Source: CAZEDU01 sp964511185
Lineage (GTDB): Bacteria; Myxococcota; Myxococcia; Myxococcales; Myxococcaceae
Reading direction: 5' to 3'
DNA length: 29,733 nucleotides
Assembly: GCA_964511185.1 (NCBI GenBank)
Contig: CAZEDU010000061.1
Span: forward strand, 1-29,733
Below the pieces are notes generated by a model. The model did not search any database. It saw nothing but the letters and a program-made list of their open reading frames with translations, and was not told the origin of the DNA. Each line of letters starts with the position of its first letter. Within the stretch, counting starts at the first letter, position 1. The position numbers and the translations under genes were made by a program. This document shows positions 7,859 to 16,229 of the stretch, in pieces.

Positions 7859-9217
7859 ATGCGCAGCGTGTGGATGGTTGCAGCTCTGGTGTTGGTGGCC
7901 TGCGGGGCGCCAGAGGATGGCGCCGGCTCGGAGTCGGACCTTCTGGGTGCGCTCGCACAGGACGCGACGGGCGGCATCGCGGAAGGCACGGCGGAGGCGA
8001 AGGCGGTGCTGCGCGTCGCGAACGAGGCGACCGCGGACCAGCTGAAGGGCCAGGCCAGGCTCGACCCTCGCGCCGCGGACGGCGTGGTGGCGTACCGGCT
8101 GGGCGACGACGGACAGGTCGGCACGGCCGACGATGAGACGTTCGACACGCTCGCGGAGTTGGACGCGGTGCCGTTCGTCGGCCCAACGGAGTTTCAGTCG
8201 TTGCTCGCCTACGCCCAGTCGCTGGGCTACCTGGCACCGAAGGGGGTCGAGACGCTCAGCTCGAGCCCGAACAAGGCCATTCGGGACAACGCCACCGTCA
8301 CGGACGCGTTGGAGGTGAGCGGCAGCGGCAAGAGCGGGTCGGTGCGCGTCACCGTCGACATTCGCCACACCTACGTCGGTGATTTGACGGTTCAGCTGAA
8401 GCATGGCGGGGTCGTCGCGACGCTTCACCAGCGGCAAGGCGGCGCCGCGGACGACCTGCGCCGGACGTACGCGGTGGATGCGTTCGCGGACGTGGACCGC
8501 TCGGGCGCTTGGACGCTTCAGGTGAGCGACCACGCGACCCGCGACGAAGGGGTGCTCGTGTCCTGGAGTCTGGAGCTGCCCAAGCATCAACTGCCGGCCG
8601 CCACCAGCCCCTTCGACCCGGTGAGCTGCTCAGGGCCAGCGCTCACGGCGGACCAGGCGCTCGCGACGTTCGCCGCGGGTTCCTGGTATCGACGACTGGG
8701 GCCATACACGCTCCAGGCGCGGACACGGACGTGCGGCAAGTACACGGGATGCGGCCCTTGGAGCGCGACCGCCGCGCCCTTCGAGTACCCGCGAAGTTAC
8801 CCGAAGGAGGGCACGGCGTTCTTGACGGTGGCCGATGACGGCGTGGTCCGGGTGACGCTCATCACCCACCAATGCCGGCCGAACGCGAGCGGCTATGGGA
8901 TGACATGCGGCGCCGCGGGCGAACGGCCGGACGAGGCGATACCGACGTCGTTCTACGGCGCATTCGGCGCGGCATGCGAGCCCGTCGGAAAGCCGGAGCT
9001 GTCGTGCAGCCAATACACGTACGTCTCCGGTATGCACTGGGGAGGTTCCGGGGGCACGTACCCCTCGAAAGGCATCCTCTACTTGGAAGGCCTGGAACCG
9101 GCGGCTTTGAGCGGAAACATCACGTCGAGCTGCTTGCGGTTCACCTCGGCGTTGCCGGCGCCGAAGGATGCGGCGAGCTACACGGAAGAACAGGTGGGGC
9201 TCGTGATGCGCTTCTAA
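7859..9217 (+). CDS. Lipoprotein with proprotein-convertase P domain
   Basis: ATG 7859 follows GACGAGGG. A lipobox LVAC gives the lipidated C15. Residues about 70-125 (VVAYRLGDDGQVGTADDETF, then FDTLAELDAVPFVG) form a helix-hairpin-helix-like module. Residues about 140-240 match a P/Homo B domain: PNKAIRDNATVTDALEVSG, VTVDIRHTYVGDLTVQL, GAWTLQVSDHATRDEGVLVSWSLEL. The last ~210 residues are Cys-rich (about ten Cys) and belong to no family I know. P domains usually follow a subtilisin- or metalloprotease-type catalytic domain, but none is present here. A surface-lipoprotein role in binding or assembly is an inference. The gene stands alone on the plus strand. Confidence 0.8.
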   Translation: MRSVWMVAALVLVACGAPEDGAGSESDLLGALAQDATGGIAEGTAEAKAVLRVANEATADQLKGQARLDPRAADGVVAYRLGDDGQVGTADDETFDTLAELDAVPFVGPTEFQSLLAYAQSLGYLAPKGVETLSSSPNKAIRDNATVTDALEVSGSGKSGSVRVTVDIRHTYVGDLTVQLKHGGVVATLHQRQGGAADDLRRTYAVDAFADVDRSGAWTLQVSDHATRDEGVLVSWSLELPKHQLPAATSPFDPVSCSGPALTADQALATFAAGSWYRRLGPYTLQARTRTCGKYTGCGPWSATAAPFEYPRSYPKEGTAFLTVADDGVVRVTLITHQCRPNASGYGMTCGAAGERPDEAIPTSFYGAFGAACEPVGKPELSCSQYTYVSGMHWGGSGGTYPSKGILYLEGLEPAALSGNITSSCLRFTSALPAPKDAASYTEEQVGLVMRF

Positions 9218-9676
9218 GAGCGCTTGGGAAGTGGATCAGCTGATGCCCGCGGTCGACGATGTTTCCTCGTCGAAGCGCGAAACGCGATTCCCATCGAGCC
9301 GAGAATGAGTCGATGGGTTTCTTCAGCCTTCCGGTCTTGCCGCGCGCAGTTCGCGAGCCCTGTCGCGCTTGAGCTGAAGTCGCTCTTCTCGGACCTCGGG
9401 GACGCGGTCACCCGCGACGGCGCGGTGCGGAAGCGGCTTCCGAACCGAATCACCCACTCGACCCGCGTCGACGGCGTGCTCGAGACGCAGAAGCGTTCGG
9501 TTCGAGTGAAGTAGCTGGGCCTGTCTCCCGGTTGGGTCAGCTGGCATGTGGGCGGGCTGCTCAGTGCCGTGCTCCGCCGTCGCGTCGGCCTTCGCCCATC
9601 AAGGGGTTGGCGTTGGCGCGCCCCTTGAAGTGGTCACTCGCACTCGACGCTTCGGCGACTCAAGAAGGAGTGCACC
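9218..9676. other. Intergenic region without a confident gene
   Basis: A plus-strand frame (9224-9514, ATG at 9305) encodes a possible 69-residue peptide ending LPNRITHSTRVDGVLETQKRSVRVK, but it has no convincing ribosome-binding site or family. It could be a gene remnant. An 8-bp inverted repeat TCAAGGGG / CCCCTTGA (9599-9606 and 9621-9628, 14-nt loop) lies about 50 bp upstream of the next start codon. It lacks a T-tract, so it is more likely a 5'-UTR hairpin or operator than a terminator. Confidence 0.4.
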
Positions 9677-11282
9677 ATGCGGGCAAGTTCGTTCATCGCG
9701 CTGGGTTTGGGTTTGAGCCTGCTCGGGTGCGGCGAGAGCCTCACCGTCGTGACGGGCGACGGCGAAACCACCGTCGAGAGCCCGCTCGACCGGGCGACGG
9801 CAGATCGCATCTTTGGCTTCGAGCTGAGCCTGGGCTCGTACGAAGTCTTCAACGCGACGCTGACGCCGATGGCTCCGGCCAACCCGCCTCCCGAANNNNN
9901 NNNNNGTGTGGATGGGTCGTCTGCGTTCGACCGGCGGCACCTATTTCAGCGTCGGCACCGCGAACGGAGCGCTCCCAGTGGTGGCGGCCGGCACCACCGT
10001 GCGCGCCGATGCGTCGGCCATCGCGTGGTCGTCGTCGGTGGTGGGCAAGAGCACGCAGGTGATCATCCGCGAGCGCGACAGCAGCGGCAGGCAAGTCGGC
10101 GAGTCCCGCGGACAAGCGCAGAGCATCAGCAAGGTTTGGGCGAGCCTGCCCGACGTGACGTACGTCACGCTGCGCTCGGATACGCGGCTCGACGTGCGCG
10201 TTCGGGTGGCCGGCGAAGCGGGCGACGAGGTCGGCGTCGACGGAATCATGGTCGACTTCAGCTCGGTCGCGGCGCCGCAGCAGCCGGAGCAGAAACCGAC
10301 GCCTGCTCCGAAGCCAGCGCCCGCTCCGAAGCCGACCCCAAGCGCGGGCGACCACTTCAACGACCCGTTCCCCCATTCGCCGCTCCGCCGCGACGCGTCT
10401 TCCATGGGCTTCGACAGCAACAGCGTCGGGCTGGTCCGAACGTTCCTCACCAACGCGATGAACGGCAACAGCGGCCGCGGCCCTTCCATCTTCGACAGTG
10501 GGGAACAGCGCTGGCGCGCCAGCGACACGGATCCGCTGTGGACGGTGCGCGGCGCTTCGACCGGTGGCTCGACGACGATTCGCGCGCCGCAGAACGTGGG
10601 CGACAGCGGCGGCGTCGACCCGACGATGGGCATCTACAGCCCGAGCAAGACGGTGCGGCTCTACTGCGGCGACTCGGGGCAGTGCACCTACGACCGCACC
10701 AACCACGTCATCGTCGGTCAGAACCTGGGCGTCGACACCAACGCCGACGGCGCGCCGGAGCAGGGCATCGGCACCGCGTGGGGGCGCATGAGCGGCGAAG
10801 GGCTGATGTACCCGCGCGAGCTGGCGGGCCCGGTGAGCATGATCAAGTTCGCCGGCGGCAACAACGACAACGCCCGCTCGTTCAGGCCGCCCGCGCGCTC
10901 CTTCGAGTCGAAGGCGTTCGGGCCCGCGTACAACCCGACGCCGGGCGCGGCGACTGGCATTCCGCACGGCACCGTCTTCTGCCACACCTGGACGAGCGCG
11001 GAGATTGAAGCCTTTCAGCAGGCCGCAGGCTTGTCGGGCGGAGCGCTCTCGTTGAGCCGGGCCTTCTGGAACACCACCTCGTGCACCCGTGGCAAAGGGC
11101 TGGTCTTGGGCGACGGCACCGGCAACGACGGCGTGAACGTCTACATCCAAGTCGCGGAGATGGGGCTCACCGACGCGCAGGCGCGCTGGGCGATTCGCAT
11201 GCACCCGGCGAGCAACAGCGGCGCTCCGGTGTCGAACGCCTGGCGCGATTTCAGCCGCTGGCGCGCGCTCGAAAGCCAGTAG
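9677..11282 (+). CDS. Secreted lipoprotein of unknown function, interrupted by an assembly gap
   Basis: ATG 9677 follows a strong AAGGAG. The N-terminal part has a lipobox LLGC and then ESPLDRATADRIFGFELSLG. The gap at 9896-9905 falls after ANPPPE. Coding resumes with VWMGRLRSTGGTYFSVG in another phase (frame 2 before, frame 3 after), so ten Ns cannot be the true gap length. After the gap there is a beta-rich, possibly carbohydrate-binding domain (to about 10270), a Pro/Lys linker (PTPAPKPAPAPKPTP), then a ~300-residue domain with DHFNDPFPHSPLRRD, YCGDSGQCTYDRTN and GTVFCHTWTSAE, of no family I know. Four cysteines in the last domain may form disulfides. It is probably one gene; a real frameshift is less likely than a mis-sized gap. 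Confidence 0.75.
9896..9905. other. Assembly gap (10 Ns)
   Basis: Ten undetermined bases lie inside a lipoprotein gene, next to a Pro-rich stretch. The phase differs on the two sides, so the true length modulo 3 is not that of ten bases. Confidence 0.99.
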
Positions 11283-11320
11283 CGGCTAATCGAAGACGGA
11301 GAGCTCACGCAGCCGCAAGG

Positions 11321-12427
11321 TCAGCAGCTGAGGTAGTACTCCTCGCCCTGGAAGATGAACGGATCATCCGGGGAGTACATCACGCTCCTTTGAGAGTCGT
11401 TCCGCAGCGTTTGGATGCCGCTCTTCGGCCAATCCAGGCTGGTCCAGTCGTCGACTTCGCTCGCCCTGGCCTCGAGGACGAGGGAGGCGTCCGGGGACAG
11501 CTCGACGCCGCGCAGGACGACGCGTCGAATCCCGGTCGGGCTCGCGAACCGAAGGTGAGCCACGTTCACGTTGGTCTTCTGAAGCCGGCCGTCGATGAGC
11601 GGGCAAGGCAGCTCCGCCACATTGACGCAGGTCGCCTGCCGACTGGCCGGGAGGCGCGCGCCCTTCGGCATCGACACGCGGCGTCCCCACCAGTCGATGG
11701 TGAAGGAGCTCGACCCAAGGGGCGAGATGAGGGGAACGCCGTACCACTGCGCGTGCGGAAGGCCCGTCAGCTCGAAGTCCTCGAGGAGCCAGTCGTCGAG
11801 CGCGTCGATTCTCGTCGCGGTCCAGGCCAGCCCATCGGGGGCGTGAAGCTCGACGCGGCTGCGGACCTGGTTCTGATCCGGATCAGGCTCGGGCTGCTCC
11901 CCGGTGGGGTCGACGGGGCCCGAGAACGAAACCGCCGGCTGGCCCTCCGGCGCAATCGGGGCGGGCTGCTCGGCGAGATCGAACGGCCGACCGCTCAGCA
12001 GCGGCTCGAGGTCGATGCTCCACGGCGTCATCGTGGGCAGCTCGACGTCGCCGCCGCTGCCCGGCCACAGGCTCACGTCCACCGCCCCGTGCGCCGGCCC
12101 TTCCGGCAGCGTGACGATGAGGAGCGAGGGCTGCTTTCTGGGCTGCGACATCACGTAGAAATAGAGGACCTCGGCGACGTAGACCCCGTCGTCTTCGACG
12201 GTGGCGACCGTCACCGGCTCGCGAATCGTCTCGACGGTGACCGCGCCCCACTCAGACCGGTTGGGGTCCTCTTCGAAGAGCTGGACCAGCCGGTCGACCT
12301 GGACGGTTTGGCCGACCAGCGGGCTCTGATCAGGCGCGAGCGCCATGCCGACCAGATAGAATGGATCTTCCGGCGTCGGTTGGCAGGCGGTGAGCAGTGC
12401 GGCGGCGAGCAAGAGCGCGCGTTTCAT
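11321..12427 (-). CDS. Hypothetical lipoprotein
   Basis: The start is ATG 12427 (368 residues); a GTG three codons upstream is an alternative. MKRALLLAAALLTACQP is a lipoprotein signal with the lipidated Cys in LTAC. The mature protein begins with a beta-rich part, PFYLVGMALAPDQSPLVGQTVQVDRL, that reads like a carboxypeptidase-regulatory/Ig-like fold (VEDDGVYVAEVLYFYV). A Pro/Asp/Glu linker follows near PVDPTGEQPEPDPDQNQ, and then a second beta-rich half with FTIDWWGRRVSMPKGARLP. It ends YYLSC with a terminal Cys. It is convergent with the gapped lipoprotein (38 bp between stops). No function can be assigned. Confidence 0.75.
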   Translation of the reverse strand: MKRALLLAAALLTACQPTPEDPFYLVGMALAPDQSPLVGQTVQVDRLVQLFEEDPNRSEWGAVTVETIREPVTVATVEDDGVYVAEVLYFYVMSQPRKQPSLLIVTLPEGPAHGAVDVSLWPGSGGDVELPTMTPWSIDLEPLLSGRPFDLAEQPAPIAPEGQPAVSFSGPVDPTGEQPEPDPDQNQVRSRVELHAPDGLAWTATRIDALDDWLLEDFELTGLPHAQWYGVPLISPLGSSSFTIDWWGRRVSMPKGARLPASRQATCVNVAELPCPLIDGRLQKTNVNVAHLRFASPTGIRRVVLRGVELSPDASLVLEARASEVDDWTSLDWPKSGIQTLRNDSQRSVMYSPDDPFIFQGEEYYLSC

Positions 12428-12469
12428 CCGCGCCACGATAGGGAAAAAGACGCTCTTTTGCCGAGCCCG

Positions 12470-13018
12470 TCAGTTGTTTTTCCCGTTCTCGATAAGGAAC
12501 TGGACGTACATCGTGGCGAGACCACCGCCCAGCGCCAAGCCTCCCACCAGAGCCAGCCCCGGGCTGCCGACGATCAAGGCCAAGCCGAGCAGCCCGACCC
12601 CCGACATGCCGATGGCGTCGGGGTTGGTGGCGAACTTGCGAATGCCGTTGAAGAGCGACCCGCCGATGCGATTGATCAACCCCCCGCCTATCTGAAAGTC
12701 CTTGTCGTTCTCTTTGAAGATCGACTGAACCGCCTCGGACGGCTTGGCGCCAGCGACGGCTTTGGCATTGAGGTAGACGCGCTTCTCGAGCGAATCGATC
12801 CGCCCGCCTGAAGCGCGCGCCGCGCGAATCGCCGCGTTGAGCGTGGTCGCGTCCAGAGCGCCGCGCTTCGTCACGCCGCGGGCGATGATCCCCGACATCT
12901 CGCGGGCATGATCCCGGTTGGCGAGAAACTTGTAGCCGATGCCGTCGCGGGCGCGCATCAAGCGGCGGCGCGCTTCTTCAGCGCTCACGTTGAAAGGGGT
13001 TCCGATACGGGAGGCCAT
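12470..13018 (-). CDS. Hypothetical protein with C-terminal hydrophobic glycine-rich segment
   Basis: ATG 13018 (182 residues) has AAGGA about 8 nt upstream, preferred to a GTG at 13060. The N-terminal two thirds are soluble and Arg/Ala-rich: PFNVSAEEARRRLMRARDGIG, then DATTLNAAIRAARASGGRID. The rest is hydrophobic and Gly-rich (GMSGVGLLGLALIVG, GLALVGGLALGGGLATMYV), probably one helical hairpin in the membrane, with a short polar tail FLIENGKNN. The pattern recalls small membrane-active or effector-like proteins, but nothing in the sequence proves this. Its stop lies 42 bp upstream of the next lipoprotein start on the same strand. It is divergent from the lipoprotein at 13162. Confidence 0.65.
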   Translation of the reverse strand: MASRIGTPFNVSAEEARRRLMRARDGIGYKFLANRDHAREMSGIIARGVTKRGALDATTLNAAIRAARASGGRIDSLEKRVYLNAKAVAGAKPSEAVQSIFKENDKDFQIGGGLINRIGGSLFNGIRKFATNPDAIGMSGVGLLGLALIVGSPGLALVGGLALGGGLATMYVQFLIENGKNN

Positions 13019-13094
13019 TGTTTGGTCCTTGGGTGGGGGACAACCAAACGGGTTATCCACCCACGCGCGAGGGTGTTGCGCACTCGAGAAAACC

Positions 13095-13110
13095 GCTGAC
13101 CCTGGTCAGC
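13095..13110. promoter_or_regulatory. 16-bp perfect dyad GCTGACC-CT-GGTCAGC (possible operator)
   Basis: Two 7-bp arms with a 2-bp spacer lie in the 143-bp divergent intergenic region between the genes starting at 13018 (minus) and 13162 (plus), 51 bp from the latter. Size and symmetry fit a dimeric helix-turn-helix regulator. No matching regulator is known here. Confidence 0.4.
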
Positions 13111-13161
13111 AGCCTTGCCACCCAATGTGAACAACCCGCCGTCTTATGCGACAGTGAAGCG

Positions 13162-13884
13162 GTGACTCGGTTCCTCGTTGGGTGTCTTTGGCTCACTGGC
13201 TGCCAGCTCATCGTGCAGCCCGATCGCATCGAAGCCTCGATACCCGCGGAAGACGCAGGGACGAACGGCCCGTCGAACGAATGGAAGCCATGCGCCAACG
13301 CGCCGCAGTCCCCGACGGGCACGCCCTTCACCGACGACTTTTCCGATGGGGTTGCGGGGCCGAACTTCCGTTCGTCGGCCCCGGGGAGCTCCACCGTGGT
13401 CGAGCAGGACGGCGCGCTCATCGTAACGCCGGCAACGAACGATCCTTCGAACTATCCGCTCTACGAAAGCCTCAACGCGTTCGACCTGACGAACAAGGCG
13501 GTGAGCACCCAGGTCGAGGCGATCGCCGCGCCGACGGGCACCGGCGCCGGCACCCAGCTGCTCTGGCTCGACGGAGCGAATCAGATCGTGCTCCAGGCCC
13601 ACACCGGAAAGCTGCGGTTGCATGAGACGAGCAGCGCGAGCCCGGCGATCACGCTCGAGTGGAACCCGACCGCGATGCGCTGGTGGCGTCTGCGGCACAG
13701 CGGCGACCAAGTCGCAGCGGAGTTCTCTGCCACCGGGAAGGACCCCTGGACGGCGCTGGGGGCGGTGAGCCCGAGCTTCCCGCTCACCCAGATGAAGATT
13801 CAGTTGATGGTGGCGACGTTTCCCCCGGGCGTCTCGTCGCCCACCTTCGCGAAGTTCAGCCAGCTGAACCGGTGCCCGCCATGA
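13162..13884 (+). CDS. Lipoprotein with concanavalin A-like (jelly-roll) fold
   Basis: The start is set at GTG 13162 because a compact lipoprotein signal follows (VTRFLVGCLWLTGCQ); the frame is open upstream, but there the sequence has no signal character. The protein is 240 residues. After a Pro/Ala/Asp spacer, FTDDFSDGVAGPNFRSS begins a beta-sandwich with EQDGALIVTP, LLWLDGANQIVLQAHTGKLRLHE and WWRLRHSGDQVAAEFSATG. These blocks resemble DUF1349/beta-xylosidase C-terminal-like or LamG-like domains. It is probably a surface-exposed glycan- or ligand-binding lipoprotein. Its stop is 22 bp from the convergent polysaccharide-lyase-like gene. Confidence 0.7.
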   Translation: MTRFLVGCLWLTGCQLIVQPDRIEASIPAEDAGTNGPSNEWKPCANAPQSPTGTPFTDDFSDGVAGPNFRSSAPGSSTVVEQDGALIVTPATNDPSNYPLYESLNAFDLTNKAVSTQVEAIAAPTGTGAGTQLLWLDGANQIVLQAHTGKLRLHETSSASPAITLEWNPTAMRWWRLRHSGDQVAAEFSATGKDPWTALGAVSPSFPLTQMKIQLMVATFPPGVSSPTFAKFSQLNRCPP

Positions 13885-13906
13885 GCAGACGTCCCGGCGG
13901 GCGAGC

Positions 13907-15301
13907 TCATCGAGGCGCATAGCGCAAGAAGGCCGAGAGCTGCGTGTCGTAGGTCACCGTGACGGGGAACGAAAACGCCGCTCCGTCCGAGTAGGAATCT
14001 CCGACGTGCAATCGCAGATCGCCACTGCTCGTCACCGTGGCATAGCGCGCCACCGACGCGGAGGCGCCGGAGTGGAGACCAATCCAATACCGGCCGGGCT
14101 CGAGCGACAGCGGCGATTCGAACGAGAAGCTCACCCACGCGCCCGGTTGCCCGGCGCTCACCTGTCTGCCGTTGCTTTGGGCGACGCGCGCGCCCGGCGA
14201 GCCGTTCGCGTCGCGATAGAGGATGGCTCGCACCGCTTGAGCACCGGAGCCAGGCCCCTTGCCGTCGACGTAGGCAACCAAGTCCGTGACGCTCGCGCGC
14301 TCGGTCAGTTGAACCGGCGAAGCGCGCTTGCTGTTCGAGCCACACACGTTTCGGCCGGTGCCGGCGACAGTCATGCCGACGGTGCGAACAGTGTCTGAGC
14401 TCGGCGGGTTCGGAGAGTTGACGGGCGGAGGAGGCGGCGGCAGCGGAGCTGATCCGGCGCCGGTGGAACGCGTGGTCGAGGTCTCGAGGCCGTAGAGCCA
14501 GTACTTGACCGGGCCGTTGATCGACGGGGTGCGATAGCCGCCACCAAAACGCACGGTCGCGCCGTTCGACGTGTCAAATGCAGTCCGCACCGACTTGCGC
14601 GGCAGCACGTTGACGCCGTCGCGCCACGCTTCGACCCAGCCAACGCTCGCGCTCACCGACCAGCGGTAACCCACTTGATAGTGATGCCAACCGCCGCCTT
14701 CGTCGAGCGAACCGATGATGTCGTGCCCCGCACCGACGCCGGTGATGTTCCTGCGCAAGATGAGGTTGGCGCCCAAGATGCCGATGTTGGGCGACGGGCT
14801 CGGCGTCGCGCCGTTCGACCGGTGCTGCATGATGTAGTTCCAATCGACGACGTTCGGATTGGTGGTGCTGGGATCGAAGTAAACCCAGAAGTCATACCAA
14901 TACACGCCGCCCTCGACGTAGTTGCCGCCGATTGCCTTTTCGTTTCGCTCCGCTCCCGTCGAGAACGCACCAGGTCCGGCTGGCGAGTCGGTGTTCCCCG
15001 TCCAATTCCAAAGAATCGACGTGGTCGGCCTCTTGCCCGACGCGGTCACGGCGTTGGGCGGAATGAATGAATCGTCGCGCGGCACCGAGTCTGCGCCGAA
15101 GTGCCCGACGCCCGAGAAGCTGCCAATGGTGTGCCGCACGAGCACGGGGGTGACGAGGCCCTGATCAAGCTCTTCCGCGTCGACGAAGTCTTCGCTCGCC
15201 TCCTCGATCAAGGCATCTTGAGGGCCACAGCCGAGAGGCGAGCAGGCAACCAACGCCACCAGCACCCAACGAACAATGTCTGTTTTGTGGGAAGGGGTCA
15301 T
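13907..15301 (-). CDS. Polysaccharide-lyase-like lipoprotein with C-terminal beta-sandwich
   Basis: ATG 15301 begins a lipoprotein signal (VALVACSPLGCG); 464 residues. The main domain (about 55-290) has TSILWNWTGNTDSP, GAERNEKAIGG, YWYDFWVYFDPST, VDWNYIMQHRS, GGWHHYQVGYRWS, WVEAWRDGVNV and FGGGYRTPSINGPVKYWLYGLE. The ERxE / YW.xFWVYFD / QHR / GWVEAWRDG order resembles the heparin-lyase-like jelly roll (PF14099 type); catalytic residues are not proven. A Pro linker (PLPPPPPPVNSPNPP) leads to a ~150-residue accessory beta-sandwich (SPVQLTERASVTDLVAYVDGK, then PGRYWIGLHSG), a type found at the C-termini of secreted enzymes. It has a paralogue at 19814-21007 in inverted orientation. The likely role is surface degradation or binding of an acidic polysaccharide. 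Confidence 0.75.
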   Translation of the reverse strand: MTPSHKTDIVRWVLVALVACSPLGCGPQDALIEEASEDFVDAEELDQGLVTPVLVRHTIGSFSGVGHFGADSVPRDDSFIPPNAVTASGKRPTTSILWNWTGNTDSPAGPGAFSTGAERNEKAIGGNYVEGGVYWYDFWVYFDPSTTNPNVVDWNYIMQHRSNGATPSPSPNIGILGANLILRRNITGVGAGHDIIGSLDEGGGWHHYQVGYRWSVSASVGWVEAWRDGVNVLPRKSVRTAFDTSNGATVRFGGGYRTPSINGPVKYWLYGLETSTTRSTGAGSAPLPPPPPPVNSPNPPSSDTVRTVGMTVAGTGRNVCGSNSKRASPVQLTERASVTDLVAYVDGKGPGSGAQAVRAILYRDANGSPGARVAQSNGRQVSAGQPGAWVSFSFESPLSLEPGRYWIGLHSGASASVARYATVTSSGDLRLHVGDSYSDGAAFSFPVTVTYDTQLSAFLRYAPR

Positions 15302-15439
15302 GCCCGCCTGCAGTGCAACGCCACGGCCAGAGCCAAAGGGGCCTTCCGACTCGAAACCCACATCGCGGTGCGATGGACGCTGGAGCGGTGACTCCCGCCA
15401 ACCCAAGTGCACATTGCGACGTTGGTCGCAGGGCGCGTC

Positions 15440-16186
15440 TTAGAACGTCCCGCTGAGCGCGAGCGCGCTGGGGCCCGCGCGGAGCTGCCAGGAGACGGGC
15501 GTTCGCTCGCCCGAGGTCCAGAACAAATAGGCGCCGCTGCCCAGGCCGACCAGGCCCACGCCATAAAAGATGTCGGCCAGGAGCGCCTGCCGCTTCGCCG
15601 CGGCCTTGGCCTCTTCGAACGGCGCGCCGCCCGTCGGAACCAACCGCTTCTGTTCATTGAAGGAGCCGAGCGCGAGCACGCCGAAGGTGGCGCCGGTCGC
15701 CACCGCGGCCACGCCCACACCGAGCGCCACGTACGCCGAGGTGCGCCGCCCGGAAGGGCCCGGCGTTGAGGGAGGAAGGGGCGTCGCCACCTGGGGCGCC
15801 GGCGCGGACAGCGCTTGCACCTTCACCTCGAAGGGCTCGTGCGGCGAGCCGCTTCGAAACGGCCCATGTCCCTTCGCATCGAAGGCCTCCAAGTAGTACG
15901 CGAAGCTCGCGTGGGCCGGAGGCAAGGAGGCCGAATAGGTCCCTGGGTCGGCGTCGAGCTGCATCGGAACGCGCACGAAGTTTCCGCCCGCCTCCCAGCG
16001 CACGTAAACGAACGGCCCGAAGAGCGGCTCTCGCGGCGCCGGGGTGACGCGCGCCTTCACCGTCACCATCGTGCCCGGCGCGCAGCCCGTCACCGGCGCG
16101 TGCTCGATCGTCAGCGCGGGCGGAGCTTCGGACGCCGCGAACGTCGCGGTCGACGCGAAGAGCCAGAACACCGAGAGCCGAATCAC
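15440..16186 (-). CDS. Exported membrane protein of the kinase operon
   Basis: The start chosen is GTG 16186, where VIRLSVFWLFASTATFA forms a signal peptide; a TTG at 16222 is an alternative that would put a polar stretch first. The protein has 248 residues. The exported N-terminal domain (about 25-120) is beta-rich with PGTMVTVKARVTP and PFVYVRWEAGGNFVRVPMQL, an Ig-like pattern ending with SFAYYLEAFDAKGHGPFRSGS. A Pro-rich spacer is followed by two membrane helices (SAYVALGVGVAAVATGATFG and DIFYGVGLVGLGSGAYLFW). The gene lies 43 bp downstream of the kinase gene on the same strand and is probably co-transcribed with it. A sensory or scaffold role is inferred from that position only. Confidence 0.7.
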   Translation of the reverse strand: MIRLSVFWLFASTATFAASEAPPALTIEHAPVTGCAPGTMVTVKARVTPAPREPLFGPFVYVRWEAGGNFVRVPMQLDADPGTYSASLPPAHASFAYYLEAFDAKGHGPFRSGSPHEPFEVKVQALSAPAPQVATPLPPSTPGPSGRRTSAYVALGVGVAAVATGATFGVLALGSFNEQKRLVPTGGAPFEEAKAAAKRQALLADIFYGVGLVGLGSGAYLFWTSGERTPVSWQLRAGPSALALSGTF

Positions 16187-16229
16187 CCCTTCACTGTGAC
16201 AAGCGGACAAGGCGCGAAGCAAGGGCAGA

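Noticed and set aside
6962..8590. 542-residue minus-strand open frame over PilZ and the P-domain lipoprotein
   Set aside because: It shadows two better genes; composition is that of an out-of-phase GC-rich frame and no motif is present.
9224..9514. Possible small gene after the P-domain lipoprotein
   Set aside because: Starts with TTG or a poorly placed ATG and matches nothing known; kept only as part of the intergenic description.
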